Notes: a model not told the origin generated them from the letters alone. 60,852 bases of DNA from Bacteroidales bacterium (GCA_024682995.1 JAIKYR010000043.1:1-60852), one strand, 5' to 3'. Counted from the stretch's first letter, positions 46,330 through 55,523 are shown. Numbers and translations are program-made.

Positions 46330-47298
46330 TTACCGGCGGCTGAAGAAGAAATCGCTCATCACGACGCGCACCAGCACCCCGTAGTTGAACGTGAATTTAT
46401 TGCCCTCGCGAAACTCGGGCCGCGGCGAATTCTTCATCTGATAAATACCCGATCGGCCCATATAGCAATAGAACGTGGGATCCAATGACACCGTCTTGTT
46501 GATGGCAATCTTCAATCCCGCCGCGCCGGAAAATCCGAAGCCAGGACCGCCATACGTGATATCATAGGTTTGCGCACCAGGATAATAACTCTCACCATTA
46601 TACGGATCCAGCAACGTATATTCATTACCTACAGATTTTCCCTCCCTATCCAACAACACAGCCTTAAAGGACTTGGCTTTCGCATAGTTAAACTGAATTC
46701 CCAGTTCCAAAAAAGGTTTCACATTCTTGTGTACTTTGGAAAAAAGATAGGAAGCCATAAAGTCAATGGTGGAACGGTCCTCCTTGCCCACCAATGCCAT
46801 CACTGGCAGACGCATCTCGTTGCCCAACGGCTGATCAGACGAAAGCAGACATTGTGCTGAAGAGGTCAACCGGCTGAAGGAATAGGACAACGACAAGCCC
46901 CACCCGTTTTTGATTTTATAACGCATACCTAACGCTATCATCATGCTCAACTTGTAGTGGTTTTCCCAATTGTAAATATCAGAACCGGGATCCAATTCCA
47001 AAGATGCACTCCCCATCTGCATGCTGGGATAATACTCATTAATAATCTGATCCAATTCATCTTTCCAATATTGGTTAGCAAAAATGTAGTACAGATTATT
47101 CTCATTGAGATTACTGCCATTATAATAATTGGCGTTGAACTTGTTGCCGATGAACATACCGCCACCGATGTAAAAATCAAAACCTTTGTCGCACCAGGTG
47201 GTATCGGAGAAATGGACAGGAATGACTTCCTGCTCCGGCTGTGCACAAAGGGTCAGCGAGAGCAGAGTTGTCACTATTATCAAAAATAATTTCCTCAT
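46330..47298 (-). CDS. Outer-membrane beta-barrel family protein
   Basis: 322 aa from the ATG at 47298, where a signal peptide begins (LLSLTLCAQ). The open frame extends 70 codons further, but that part is an out-of-frame overlap with lpdA and is rejected. The mature protein has barrel-like strands (FDFYIGGGMFIGNKF, WGLSLSYSFSRLTSS, KPFLELGIQFNYAKA, YGVLVRVVMSDFFF). Length and pattern suit a 10- to 12-strand OMP_b-brl-type barrel. It lies 29 bases after lpdA on the same strand. No known ligand. Confidence 0.75.
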   Translation of the reverse strand: MRKLFLIIVTTLLSLTLCAQPEQEVIPVHFSDTTWCDKGFDFYIGGGMFIGNKFNANYYNGSNLNENNLYYIFANQYWKDELDQIINEYYPSMQMGSASLELDPGSDIYNWENHYKLSMMIALGMRYKIKNGWGLSLSYSFSRLTSSAQCLLSSDQPLGNEMRLPVMALVGKEDRSTIDFMASYLFSKVHKNVKPFLELGIQFNYAKAKSFKAVLLDREGKSVGNEYTLLDPYNGESYYPGAQTYDITYGGPGFGFSGAAGLKIAINKTVSLDPTFYCYMGRSGIYQMKNSPRPEFREGNKFTFNYGVLVRVVMSDFFFSRR

Positions 47299-47327
47299 AC
47301 AGGGTTTATTATGGTGAACGGGATCCA

Positions 47328-48725
47328 TTACAGATGGACGCACTCCTTGTAGGCATCGGCGGCGGCCTCCATAATGGCCTCCGACATGGTGGGGTGCGGG
47401 AACACGGAGCGAATCACTTCCTCGCCGGTCATCTTGTTGCGGCGGGCCATCACGGCACCGGCAATCATCTCGGTCACATTGTCGCCAATGAGGTGGCATC
47501 CAAGCCATTCGCCCGTTTGTTTGTCGAAGATCACCTTCACCAAGCCGTCGCGGCTGCCGGCAGCGGTAGCCTTTCCGGATGCGGTGAACGGGAACTTGCC
47601 GATCAGCACCTCACGGCCCTGTTCCACGCAGGCGCGCTCGGTGAGGCCCACGGATGCGATTTCCGGTGTGGTATAGGTGCAGCCCGGAATATTGCCATAA
47701 TCAACAGGTTCGGGATTCAGGCCGGCGATTTTCTCCACGCACACCTCAGCCTCGTGCGAGGCCACGTGCGCCAGCGCAGGACCGTGTACAATATCGCCGA
47801 TGGCATACACACCCTCCACATTGGTGCGGTAGAAGTCGTCCACCACCACCTTGCCGCGTTCGGTCTGCACACCGCACTCCTCAAGGCCAATGCCCTCAAT
47901 GTTGGTGGCCACGCCCACAGCGGAGAGTACGATGTCGCACTCAATCTCCGTGATTTTCTCCTTGGCGTCCTTCACGGTGACCACACATTTGTCGTTCACA
48001 AGGTCCACCTTCTCCACTGCGGCGGCGGTCATGGTCTTGATGCCGGCCTTGCGGAAGCAGCGGGCCAGCGTGGCGGCGATGTCGTCGTCCTCCACGGGCA
48101 CTAAACGGGGCATATATTCCACAATCGTGACCTTAGTACCCATCGTGGCGTAGAAGTAAGCAAGCTCGCTGCCAATGGCGCCGGAGCCCATCACCACCAT
48201 CGTCTCCGGCAATGCGGGCAGTGTGAGGGCCTCGCGGTAGCCGATGATCTTCTTGCCGTCTTGCGGCACGTTGGGCAGGCTGCGCGAGCGGGCGCCCGTG
48301 GCCAGAATCACGTGCGTGGCCCCATAGACCGTCACGGTGCCGTCGGCGGCGGTCACCTCCACCTGATGGCCCGGCAGCAGTTTGCCGAAGCCGGCGATGA
48401 CCTCCACATTGTTTTTCTTGAGCAGATACTGAACCCCCTTGCTCATCGTCTCGGCCACCGTGCGACTACGTTTCACCACCGCCTCGAAGTCCGGCTTCAC
48501 GGCACCCTCCACCTGCAAGCCGTACTCGGCGGCATGCGACATATACTTATACACTTGGGCCGACTTCAGCAGCGCCTTGGTGGGAATACAGCCCCAATTG
48601 AGGCAGATGCCGCCCAATTCGGCACGTTCCACAACGGCAACCTTCATATTCAACTGCGAAGCGCGAATGGCAGCCACATAACCGCCGGGGCCGCTTCCGA
48701 CCACGATTAAATCATACGTATTCAT
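47328..48725 (-). CDS. lpdA: Dihydrolipoyl dehydrogenase
   Basis: FAD enzyme that reoxidises dihydrolipoamide with NAD+ in 2-oxoacid dehydrogenase or glycine cleavage complexes. 465 aa. FAD site VVGSGPGGYVAAIRA; redox disulfide Cys41/Cys46 in GGICLNWGCIPTKALL; NAD site VVMGSGAIGSELAYFYATMG; AIGDIVHGPALAHVASHE; C-terminal catalytic pair in FPHPTMSE (about 444-449). No E1/E2 or gcv genes lie nearby, so its complex is unknown. A -7 element lies 38 bases upstream. Confidence 0.97.
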   Translation of the reverse strand: MNTYDLIVVGSGPGGYVAAIRASQLNMKVAVVERAELGGICLNWGCIPTKALLKSAQVYKYMSHAAEYGLQVEGAVKPDFEAVVKRSRTVAETMSKGVQYLLKKNNVEVIAGFGKLLPGHQVEVTAADGTVTVYGATHVILATGARSRSLPNVPQDGKKIIGYREALTLPALPETMVVMGSGAIGSELAYFYATMGTKVTIVEYMPRLVPVEDDDIAATLARCFRKAGIKTMTAAAVEKVDLVNDKCVVTVKDAKEKITEIECDIVLSAVGVATNIEGIGLEECGVQTERGKVVVDDFYRTNVEGVYAIGDIVHGPALAHVASHEAEVCVEKIAGLNPEPVDYGNIPGCTYTTPEIASVGLTERACVEQGREVLIGKFPFTASGKATAAGSRDGLVKVIFDKQTGEWLGCHLIGDNVTEMIAGAVMARRNKMTGEEVIRSVFPHPTMSEAIMEAAADAYKECVHL

Positions 48726-48762
48726 ATTTCTGCATTTTATTGGATTAATTCTGAAAAAGCCT

Positions 48763-48771
48763 GCAAATGTA
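48763..48771 (-). promoter_or_regulatory. -7 promoter element for lpdA
   Basis: TACATTTGC on the minus strand, 38 bases upstream of the lpdA ATG. No clear -33 box. Confidence 0.65.
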
Positions 48772-48820
48772 CATAATTTTCAAAAACGCACGGACGGGGA
48801 ATTAACACCGTTGGATTTGA

Positions 48821-48949
48821 CCGGTGTCGGAGACACCGCATCTTATTAACCCTAGATTAGCGCAGCTTAATCTGGGGTGGCGAACACCCACGCGACACCT
48901 GCGCGGCGCGGCAGGCGCGTGCCACGGAGAAGGATACATACTCGCCGCG
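48821..48949. repeat. Dispersed GC-rich repeat, copy 1
   Basis: Begins with the palindrome GGTGTC-GGA-GACACC, contains an imperfect stem (AGATTA/TAATCT), then the core GCGCGGCGCGGCAGGCGCG continuing to CACGGAG (29 bases identical to copy 2), and ends CGCCGCG. The two copies keep the same internal order 389-392 bp apart. Confidence 0.75.
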
Positions 48950-49209
48950 CAACGACGGGGGAAAATTATGTTCATTTTCTTTGGTCTTGCACAAAGAAAA
49001 CGAACCAAAAGAAATGCGCCTTGCCGCTGAGCAAATGACGGCTAAAATCGGGTCTCGCTCGCTAAACGGCGAAAACTTGCAACACTGCACTGCGTTCCGT
49101 GTTGCTTCAAACAGTTCGCCGTTCTTCACGCTCACTCACCACCGATTTCTTCACGCCCTCATTTGCAAGGCGGCGAATTCGAGGCCACAGGCGTGCCGGT
49201 ACGCAAACA

Positions 49210-49341
49210 CCGGTGTCGGAGACACCACATCTCAATAACCCCAGATGAGCGCAGCGTAATCTGGGGGAAATGCCGCGCATACGCACACCTCCGCGCGGCG
49301 CGGCAGGCGCGTGCCACGGAGGTGTGTGCGTGCACGCCGCG
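49210..49341. repeat. Dispersed GC-rich repeat, copy 2
   Basis: Same order of elements as copy 1. Here the GC-rich core is enclosed by a near-perfect long stem (ACGCACACCTCCG on the left, CGGAGGTGTGTGCGT on the right), which copy 1 has largely lost. It ends about 55 bp before the stop of the CoiA-like gene. Confidence 0.75.
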
Positions 49342-49395
49342 AAAAGGAATGAATGCCATAATGCATATAATCACCCAAATTAATTCCTTCATCCC

Positions 49396-50484
49396 TTATG
49401 GATCATCATTCTTTCCCCAACAAACGACATTGTCACATTGCTTTAGCACTTCATCTCTTTTTCTTGTACTAAACTTATAATTACCACATGGACAATGACG
49501 ATTATATCCAAGATATCTGCATTTTAGTTGATATTTTTCTTGATTCTTTATAATGTTTCCATATTCACACAAAAAGGGAGTAGGATATTTCATGCCATCT
49601 TCGTGACTTTTTATAGCATAGAGCACCTCTTGGTAAATAGGAGCTAGGTTATTTGAACTTAGTATGACTTCCTTCTCGGCTTTAGGATCATAATGTAAAC
49701 CTTCCGCACAAAGGGTATCATCTACTGCCAGGACTTTTCCATACAAACCTGACAAACTTTTAATGTGTCGGAACCATTTTCCCGGCTTAACGGAAACAGG
49801 GTTAGCAAAATTGAAGAAACGTATAGGTCGTTCTTCATCATCGCATTCAACAAGATCTCGTACAGCATCTTTTTCATCATTGATTTTAATCTCAATTATT
49901 CTCCCACCATTTTGTTTTTTATCGTCAGTGCACTCATGAGTAACCCAGACTTCTATACACACTGGCTGTCTTTTATCATTTTGACTATCTGTCAAAAACA
50001 GATCGGCTATATATTTTTTTCTACCATCAGGCAATAGTTGATAATACCCCTTTTCAGAAGTACATGTATCATAAATTTTTTTCAAATCGACAGAATACAA
50101 TCCCTCACAATCGCACTCTCTCCAATGATATTTATCATAGAAAACACAATTTGACACATTCTTACAGACCTGCTTAGCATGATAACTCACAATAAAACTA
50201 TCATTTTCTTCAAATCGCTTTTTTATTGCAGCTTTCGCATATTCATGCAAATATTTGTTTGGATCACAAACACTACCTTTTTCATGTCGAAAATGATGTT
50301 CTCGAACTTCCCCTAGCACTGGAAACAATTCAGCCCCACAACCATAGCAATGATATTGGGTCTGACTTTTATTCTCTTTAGTAATTTCATTTATAAATAC
50401 AGGATTCCCATTGTCGTCTATGGCATAGGGATAAGTATATGCATTATTATCACTTATCTTCGCTGGGGTATTCTTACAAATCAT
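49396..50484 (-). CDS. CoiA-like protein: zinc ribbon plus PD-(D/E)XK-type nuclease candidate
   Basis: 362 aa. Residues 43-75 form a CoiA-type zinc site (YHCYGCGAELFPVLGE, EHHFRHEKGSVC). Residues 155-185 resemble a restriction-endonuclease-fold core: Asp161 in YIADLFL, Glu178 in VCIEVWVTH. Residues 307-355 hold six Cys, including HCPCGNYKF, probably a second zinc cluster. CoiA proteins act in DNA uptake in Firmicutes; this relative may cut or bind DNA (inference). More AT rich than its neighbours. It overlaps the upstream secreted-protein gene by 11 bases, so the two are translated together, and it ends next to a repeat element. Possibly laterally acquired. Confidence 0.7.
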   Translation of the reverse strand: MICKNTPAKISDNNAYTYPYAIDDNGNPVFINEITKENKSQTQYHCYGCGAELFPVLGEVREHHFRHEKGSVCDPNKYLHEYAKAAIKKRFEENDSFIVSYHAKQVCKNVSNCVFYDKYHWRECDCEGLYSVDLKKIYDTCTSEKGYYQLLPDGRKKYIADLFLTDSQNDKRQPVCIEVWVTHECTDDKKQNGGRIIEIKINDEKDAVRDLVECDDEERPIRFFNFANPVSVKPGKWFRHIKSLSGLYGKVLAVDDTLCAEGLHYDPKAEKEVILSSNNLAPIYQEVLYAIKSHEDGMKYPTPFLCEYGNIIKNQEKYQLKCRYLGYNRHCPCGNYKFSTRKRDEVLKQCDNVVCWGKNDDP

Positions 50485-51052
50485 CTATAGCGGAATTTTT
50501 AACTTTTTCTGTATTAATCTCATCCCAATAAGACAAGACTACAAAACAAGAACTAACTCCATCATGGTTTATCTTTAGTATTATATCACCTTTTGATGTT
50601 TTCCATGATGTCTCATATTTACAACGGTCAAACTTAACTTCATACATCCGCGAATTATCATCTTTAGGCTCAGAATAGCCCTCAAATTTTTCATTCACTT
50701 CCTCTGGCACTCCATACTTTTGTATCAACATCTCCTTAAGATGACTATATGTACCATACAATTGAGACCACGTTTCATTTTCAGGAAATATCACAGCCAC
50801 CTTACTTACCACACCCGTGGACTTGGCACTAATTGCGCCAACTTTACAGTTCTTATAGGCAGCAAATTCACCAGAGAATAAGGCAACACCATCCTGAGTC
50901 ACTTCATGGGTAAATCCTTTCTGTTTCATCTTCATAACAAAATCACTAAGACTTCCATTAATAGGAACACCTTTAAAGGTCATATGTTCCACCTGAGCAT
51001 TAATGGTGATCATTACAAAACATGACAAAATCAAAAAAACAATCTTTCTCAT
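50474..51052 (-). CDS. Small secreted protein of unknown function, middle gene of accessory operon
   Basis: 192 aa with a signal peptide (CFVMITINAQ, cleavage near residue 20). The mature start HMTFKGVPINGSLSDFVMKM resembles a recurrent Bacteroidales secreted family that I cannot name. Strand-rich middle, no catalytic motif, two Cys in the mature part. It lies between an HTH regulator (17-base gap) and a CoiA-like nuclease (11-base overlap). AT rich, like the rest of the operon. A periplasmic location beside a DNA-handling protein could hint at DNA uptake, but that is speculation. Confidence 0.7.
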   Translation of the reverse strand: MRKIVFLILSCFVMITINAQVEHMTFKGVPINGSLSDFVMKMKQKGFTHEVTQDGVALFSGEFAAYKNCKVGAISAKSTGVVSKVAVIFPENETWSQLYGTYSHLKEMLIQKYGVPEEVNEKFEGYSEPKDDNSRMYEVKFDRCKYETSWKTSKGDIILKINHDGVSSCFVVLSYWDEINTEKVKNSAIDDL

Positions 51053-51069
51053 ATCTAAAATTTCAAAGG

Positions 51070-51711
51070 TTATTTATTAAACATTCGCTTGGGCAATTTC
51101 ACATATTTCAAACAGTTGTCTTTCAAAAAACGCATAACAGACTCCCACTCTTCCTCTGTCTTATAATCAAGCTTCACATCTATCATAGTGGAGTTACCGT
51201 ACTCACTATCAATAATATCAACCAAAAATCCATCTTCGGATTCCAAAGTCTTAACCTTAAAATAAGGATTTGTATTGACATGTGCCTTATCCACCCAGCG
51301 TTCACCGATAGTAAAGCACACAAGATAATCAGGCAGAATCATATCGGGAAGCGGATTACCGTCCGTACTTACATCCTTAAAGAATGTTATACAATTACTC
51401 AATCCCATTCTAGTCAAAATCCCAGGCATCACCTCAAAGAATTGTGAAACAGCATCTTTTCCCGTCTTGTCTTTCCCTGTTTCATCAGCACAAAGCACCG
51501 CCAAATCCGGATTATCGGCCAAATCTTGAAAATAATTATGTTTCAACACTTTGGAAATCCTCGCCAATAATTGAATATCCATATTGTTTCGCCTAAAGAT
51601 ATTATACACATTACTTCTTTTGCAGTTAATAGCTTCTGCAAATTCAGTAATATTCCACTGATTCTTACGAACTTCATTTTCTATCAATTCGCCTATAGTT
51701 TTCTCAGTCAT
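51070..51711 (-). CDS. HTH (XRE-like) regulator, first gene of accessory operon
   Basis: 213 aa from the ATG at 51711. Residues 15-62 form a Cro/C1-type helix-turn-helix (WNITEFAEAINCKRSNVYNIF, then MDIQLLARISKVLKHNYF). The remaining 150 residues are an unrecognised alpha/beta domain (YLVCFTIGERWVDKAHVN, EYGNSTMIDVKLDYKTEEEW). The open frame extends to 51873, but a -7 element at 51738-51746 lies inside the extension and gives a 20-base leader to this ATG. It probably controls its own operon. AT-rich composition matches the two downstream genes, not the flanking housekeeping genes. Confidence 0.75.
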   Translation of the reverse strand: MTEKTIGELIENEVRKNQWNITEFAEAINCKRSNVYNIFRRNNMDIQLLARISKVLKHNYFQDLADNPDLAVLCADETGKDKTGKDAVSQFFEVMPGILTRMGLSNCITFFKDVSTDGNPLPDMILPDYLVCFTIGERWVDKAHVNTNPYFKVKTLESEDGFLVDIIDSEYGNSTMIDVKLDYKTEEEWESVMRFLKDNCLKYVKLPKRMFNK

Positions 51712-52120
51712 AATGATATTGTTTTTTTTAATCGGTTGCAAAAATATCTTTTCTTTTAAAACAACATTAAAAACTGGTGTATCATATTTTTGTACATAAT
51801 TTTTCAGACATAACCTGCCAGCTTCAAAAAAGATGTTTACATTGAGGATACATAAAAAAGAGCATATACGCAAATCTTAAAGAATGTATCGAAAATGGCA
51901 GGAATGAGATAACAAACTATCTGCTTTACAACCAATTATCTTTTTATAGGGATGCCTGCTTTTGCTTTCTGGCGTTATTTTACCATAAAAGAGCCCTTGG
52001 CTTTTGGTCGTTAGTTATCGGGACTTTGAACCTTGAACCTCAACTAAGAATTTTGAACTATAGCTATGAACTTCCTTACTTTCCCACTTTCAACATTACA
52101 AACCCTACAAACTTCGGGAT
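51712..52120. other. AT-rich intergenic region with dispersed repeat words
   Basis: About 410 bp without a credible gene. It contains the HTH-operon promoter, CCTTGAACCT-type direct repeats near 52025, and at 52082-52112 a stretch about 90% identical to the inverted sequence 18631-18660 in the arcC leader. Nothing else recognisable. Confidence 0.65.
51738..51746 (-). promoter_or_regulatory. -7 promoter element for the HTH/secreted/CoiA-like operon
   Basis: TATTTTTGC on the minus strand, 27 bases before the ATG at 51711. It fixes the regulator's start. Confidence 0.65.
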
Positions 52121-52765
52121 TTATCGCATATCGTTTACCTCCACGCCGGGGTGCTGGCTTTTGTCAAACACAAAATAGCTGTCTGACAGGGTGACGTTGG
52201 ATTTGAACTGCTCTATATAATAGGTATATACCGTATTGTCTTTGTCATACATCGCAATACGAAGAATATGATGGTTGCTTTTCTGGATATAAAGGCGGAT
52301 ACGGTAATACGACTGCGCGCGCAACGGGGTGAGGTCCACGATGGAGACCGACTGGTTGTTGATGAATTCTTCCCGGATGAACTTGGCGCGGAAATGCTTG
52401 TCCCAACCTTTGAGGATGCGTTGCGGATTCATCATATTGTCATCATCCTCCGGATCATACTCATAAATAGAAACTTCATTAGTGGATTTCTGGTAATTCC
52501 AAATGCTCTTCCCGTCGCAGAAAAACGATTGCCCATTGTAGGTAGTGCGGTATTTTTCACCCTTGATGGCGAAATCACCCTGCGAGGTGCTCAAGGTCTT
52601 GCCCTCTTTGGTGGCTTTCAAGGTGTAATGAAACTGCATAGAGGTGTATGACTGGTACTTTGCAGAGACAGCCTTCAGCAAATCGCCGGCCCCGCCGTCC
52701 ACATTCTGGGCCGACAGGCTCCACGTCAGGAAGAGAGCAATGAACAGGGAAAGGGTATTTTTCAT
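52121..52765 (-). CDS. lolA: LolA-like outer-membrane lipoprotein carrier
   Basis: Periplasmic chaperone that carries lipoproteins from the LolCDE exporter to the outer membrane. About 214 aa from the ATG at 52765, which opens the signal peptide (FLTWSLSAQ). LolA fold features: YQSYTSMQFHYTLKAT, QGDFAIKGEKYRTTYNGQ, FFCDGKSIWNYQKSTNEVSIYEYD, then a concave beta sheet with SVSIVDLTP. It follows ftsK on the same strand, an order common in Bacteroidetes and close to the ftsK-lolA pair of proteobacteria. Confidence 0.87.
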   Translation of the reverse strand: MKNTLSLFIALFLTWSLSAQNVDGGAGDLLKAVSAKYQSYTSMQFHYTLKATKEGKTLSTSQGDFAIKGEKYRTTYNGQSFFCDGKSIWNYQKSTNEVSIYEYDPEDDDNMMNPQRILKGWDKHFRAKFIREEFINNQSVSIVDLTPLRAQSYYRIRLYIQKSNHHILRIAMYDKDNTVYTYYIEQFKSNVTLSDSYFVFDKSQHPGVEVNDMR

Positions 52766-52867
52766 AATCGATGTTTCAAAAAGGGTTAAATCAAAGGTTT
52801 GCAAAACCGAGTTGCGAAAAAAACGCGGAATAGGATGCTTTATTGTGGCAAATGTTTAAACGTTCGC

Positions 52868-55468
52868 TCAAAGCAGTCCTTTGCTGGCCAGCAGGTCGCG
52901 CAGCTGGGCCTCGGTCTTCATCAGCACCTCGCGGGGCTTGCTGCCGTTGGCCTTGCCCACGATGCCGAACTCAGAGAGCTGGTCCATGATACGGCCGGCA
53001 CGGTTATACCCCAGTTTCATACGACGTTGTATCAAGGACGTGGATCCCTGTTGCGTCTGCACTACCAGCACGGCGGCATCCACAAACAGCGAATCGATAG
53101 CGTCGCCGCCAGCGTCATCATCACCATCATCGAAATTGCCGGCATCGCCTGCCGCCGGATCGGGCACGTCAGGCAACTCGTACGGATGCAACAGCGGACT
53201 CAGCTCGGATTTTTCCTGAATGTAGTTGGCAATCTTCTCCACCTCGGGCGTGTCCACGAAGGCGCATTGCAGACGGATGAGGTCGCTGCCCGTGGATATG
53301 AGCATGTCGCCCTTGCCGATGAGCTGGTTGGCACCCGTGGTGTCGAGAATGGTCTTGGAGTCCACACCCGACTGCACGCGGAAGGCAATACGCGCCGGGA
53401 AGTTGGCCTTGATGCTGCCAGTGATGATGTTGACCGACGGACGTTGCGTAGCGATGACCAGATGAATGCCGATGGCACGAGCCAGCTGGGCCAAGCGGGC
53501 GAGCGGCTGTTCCACCTCGCGCCCCGCGGTCATGATCAGATCACCGAACTCATCGATAATCAACACGATATACGGCAGATAACGGTGGCCCATCGCAGGC
53601 GAAAGGCCGCGCGAGCAGAATTTGGCATTATACTCCTTGATGTTGCGCATCCGCGCCATCTTCAGCAGATCATAGCGGTCGTCCATCTCCTTGCAGAGGG
53701 AATTGAGCACATGCACCACCTTCTTCACATCGTTGATGATGGCCTCCTCCTCGTCGGGCAGCTTGGCCAGATAGTAATTCTCTATAGCCGAATAGAGCGT
53801 GAACTCCACCTTCTTGGGGTCTATGAGCACGAACTTCATCTCCGCCGGATGCTTCGTGTAAAGCAGCGATGTGATGATGGCATTGAGGCCCACTGACTTG
53901 CCTTGACCGGTGGCACCGGCCACCAACAGGTGCGGCATTTTGGCCAGATCCACCACAAACGCCTCGTTGCTGATGGTGCGTCCCAACCCGATAGGCAGTT
54001 CATACTTGTTGTTTTGGAATTTGTCAGAAGAGATTATCTCCTTCATGGAGACGATGTTAGAGTTCTTATTGGGCACCTCGATGCCGATGGTGCCGCGTCC
54101 GGGTATCGGAGCGATGATACGGATGCCCAATGCAGCGAGGCTCAAGGCAATATCATCCTCCAGATTCTTGATCTTGCTGATACGCACACCCTCATCGGGG
54201 ATGATTTCGTACAACGTGACCGTAGGTCCGATGGTGGCGGTGATTTTACGGATAGGGATGCCAAAACTCTTCAATGTGGCCTCGATACGTTTCTTGTTGT
54301 CTAACAATTCGCGTTTCATCAGCTCTTCCGTGGCCTCCTTGGCGGGATAGTCGTTCAGCAGGTCTATAGGCGGGAACTCGTAAGTGGACAATTCCTTGCG
54401 CGGGTCATAGGGTTCCAGATTCCGGACTTCCTCCGCCGTAAGCTCGTGTGGCTCTTCTTCCGGGACTTCCTCAACATCCTCTTCCAAATCATCCTCTGAA
54501 CCAAACGTTTCATCTTTCACTTCATTGGAAACCAGTTCAAAAGGCACTTCCACATCTTCCTTCACTGGTGTGAACGGTGAATTGGAATATTCGGTTTTCT
54601 CGTCGGTATCCTTCTCCGTTTCAAATTCCACCACATTGGCGCCATGGTACTCTTTGCTGAGGCATCCGTGGTCGGTCACATAGAGATCATCGAGGTCCTC
54701 GTGCCGGGTATCCGTCTCTTGCGCGGTGGTCTGTTTGCGTTGTTTCCAAGTCTTGCGTTCCGCCGGCGGGTTCTGTTTCCGTTCCTCGATGGAGGTCTGG
54801 ATCCGCCCGAACCATTCGCTCAGTGGTATGTCATAACACAAGATAAGAATAATGACAAGCAGCACCGCAACTATGAGGTACGTGACCGCCTTCTGCACTG
54901 AAGCGAGCAGGAAGGTGTCCACCAGCGTGCCGAAATAGCCGGCCACGAAGGCATAGTCGCCGTCGGGGCGCACGAAGAGGCCGAGGAACATGGATAGCCA
55001 TGCCATGGTAAGTATCACGTTGATAGTCGTCTTCAGCAAGTTGACGGGAGATTTGCCCACGGTCAGACGCCAGCCATAGAGGAAGAACAGGAATGCGAAG
55101 CCGATGGAGCTGACCCCGAAGAGATCGTTGACGAAAAAGTAGGCCAGATAGGCCCCCACCGTGCGGGCGATGTTATGTGACGCATCCTGCCCATCTGACA
55201 GGACGAAGTGAATGTTGTTGTGCGCATGGAAGTAGAACGACACGATGGAGACGAAAAGCAGCAGGGCGAAGCACATCAACAGCACACCATAGACCTGAAT
55301 CATACGCGGGCTTTTCAACTGCTGGAAAAAGGAGCTCCCCCCCGACGACTTCGAGCTGCTCTTACGTTTGCCTTTCGGGGTGGACCCTTTGCGGACCTTG
55401 GCATGGCGGGTATTGACAGGCTTTGCCGTCTTGGAGTTTCGGGTGATGACTTGACTGGTAACTTTCAT
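52868..55468 (-). CDS. ftsK: DNA translocase FtsK
   Basis: Septum-anchored, ATP-driven DNA pump that clears and aligns the chromosome termini at division. 866 aa. A basic N-terminal tail (about 1-55) precedes four membrane helices (about 57-215) and an acidic Glu/Asp-rich linker (230-370). The RecA-like motor has Walker A AGATGQGKSVGLNAIITSLL and VLIIDEFGDLI. The C-terminal gamma winged helix (TSLIQRRMKLGYNRAGRIMDQL) reads oriented guide sequences. lolA follows 102 bases downstream. Confidence 0.97.
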   Translation of the reverse strand: MKVTSQVITRNSKTAKPVNTRHAKVRKGSTPKGKRKSSSKSSGGSSFFQQLKSPRMIQVYGVLLMCFALLLFVSIVSFYFHAHNNIHFVLSDGQDASHNIARTVGAYLAYFFVNDLFGVSSIGFAFLFFLYGWRLTVGKSPVNLLKTTINVILTMAWLSMFLGLFVRPDGDYAFVAGYFGTLVDTFLLASVQKAVTYLIVAVLLVIILILCYDIPLSEWFGRIQTSIEERKQNPPAERKTWKQRKQTTAQETDTRHEDLDDLYVTDHGCLSKEYHGANVVEFETEKDTDEKTEYSNSPFTPVKEDVEVPFELVSNEVKDETFGSEDDLEEDVEEVPEEEPHELTAEEVRNLEPYDPRKELSTYEFPPIDLLNDYPAKEATEELMKRELLDNKKRIEATLKSFGIPIRKITATIGPTVTLYEIIPDEGVRISKIKNLEDDIALSLAALGIRIIAPIPGRGTIGIEVPNKNSNIVSMKEIISSDKFQNNKYELPIGLGRTISNEAFVVDLAKMPHLLVAGATGQGKSVGLNAIITSLLYTKHPAEMKFVLIDPKKVEFTLYSAIENYYLAKLPDEEEAIINDVKKVVHVLNSLCKEMDDRYDLLKMARMRNIKEYNAKFCSRGLSPAMGHRYLPYIVLIIDEFGDLIMTAGREVEQPLARLAQLARAIGIHLVIATQRPSVNIITGSIKANFPARIAFRVQSGVDSKTILDTTGANQLIGKGDMLISTGSDLIRLQCAFVDTPEVEKIANYIQEKSELSPLLHPYELPDVPDPAAGDAGNFDDGDDDAGGDAIDSLFVDAAVLVVQTQQGSTSLIQRRMKLGYNRAGRIMDQLSEFGIVGKANGSKPREVLMKTEAQLRDLLASKGLL

Positions 55469-55514
55469 TTACACAGGAAAATTTATAAAAGAGAGGAAAA
55501 TATTCTATTATGAT

Positions 55515-55523
55515 GCAAAATTA
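55515..55523 (-). promoter_or_regulatory. -7 promoter element for ftsK-lolA
   Basis: TAATTTTGC on the minus strand, 47 bases before the ftsK ATG, in the divergent region shared with exbB. Confidence 0.6.

Larger units (their letters stand above)
48726..49395. other. Non-coding region carrying paired repeats and hairpins
   Basis: 670 bp with no credible gene. It holds the lpdA promoter, then two related GC-rich repeat units (48821-48949, 49210-49341) flanking about 260 bp with large inverted repeats: 48971-48983/49 bases on to 49004 (TTCATTTTCTTTG arm) and 49067-49121 (CGGCGAA...TTCGCCG enclosing GCAACAC...GTGTTGC). Short frames here are by-products of the repeats. Confidence 0.75.

Noticed and set aside
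48802-49392. Several 60-105-codon frames in the repeat region
   Set aside because: They share translated repeat sequence with each other on both strands, lack start signals and domains, and are explained by the duplicated GC-rich element.
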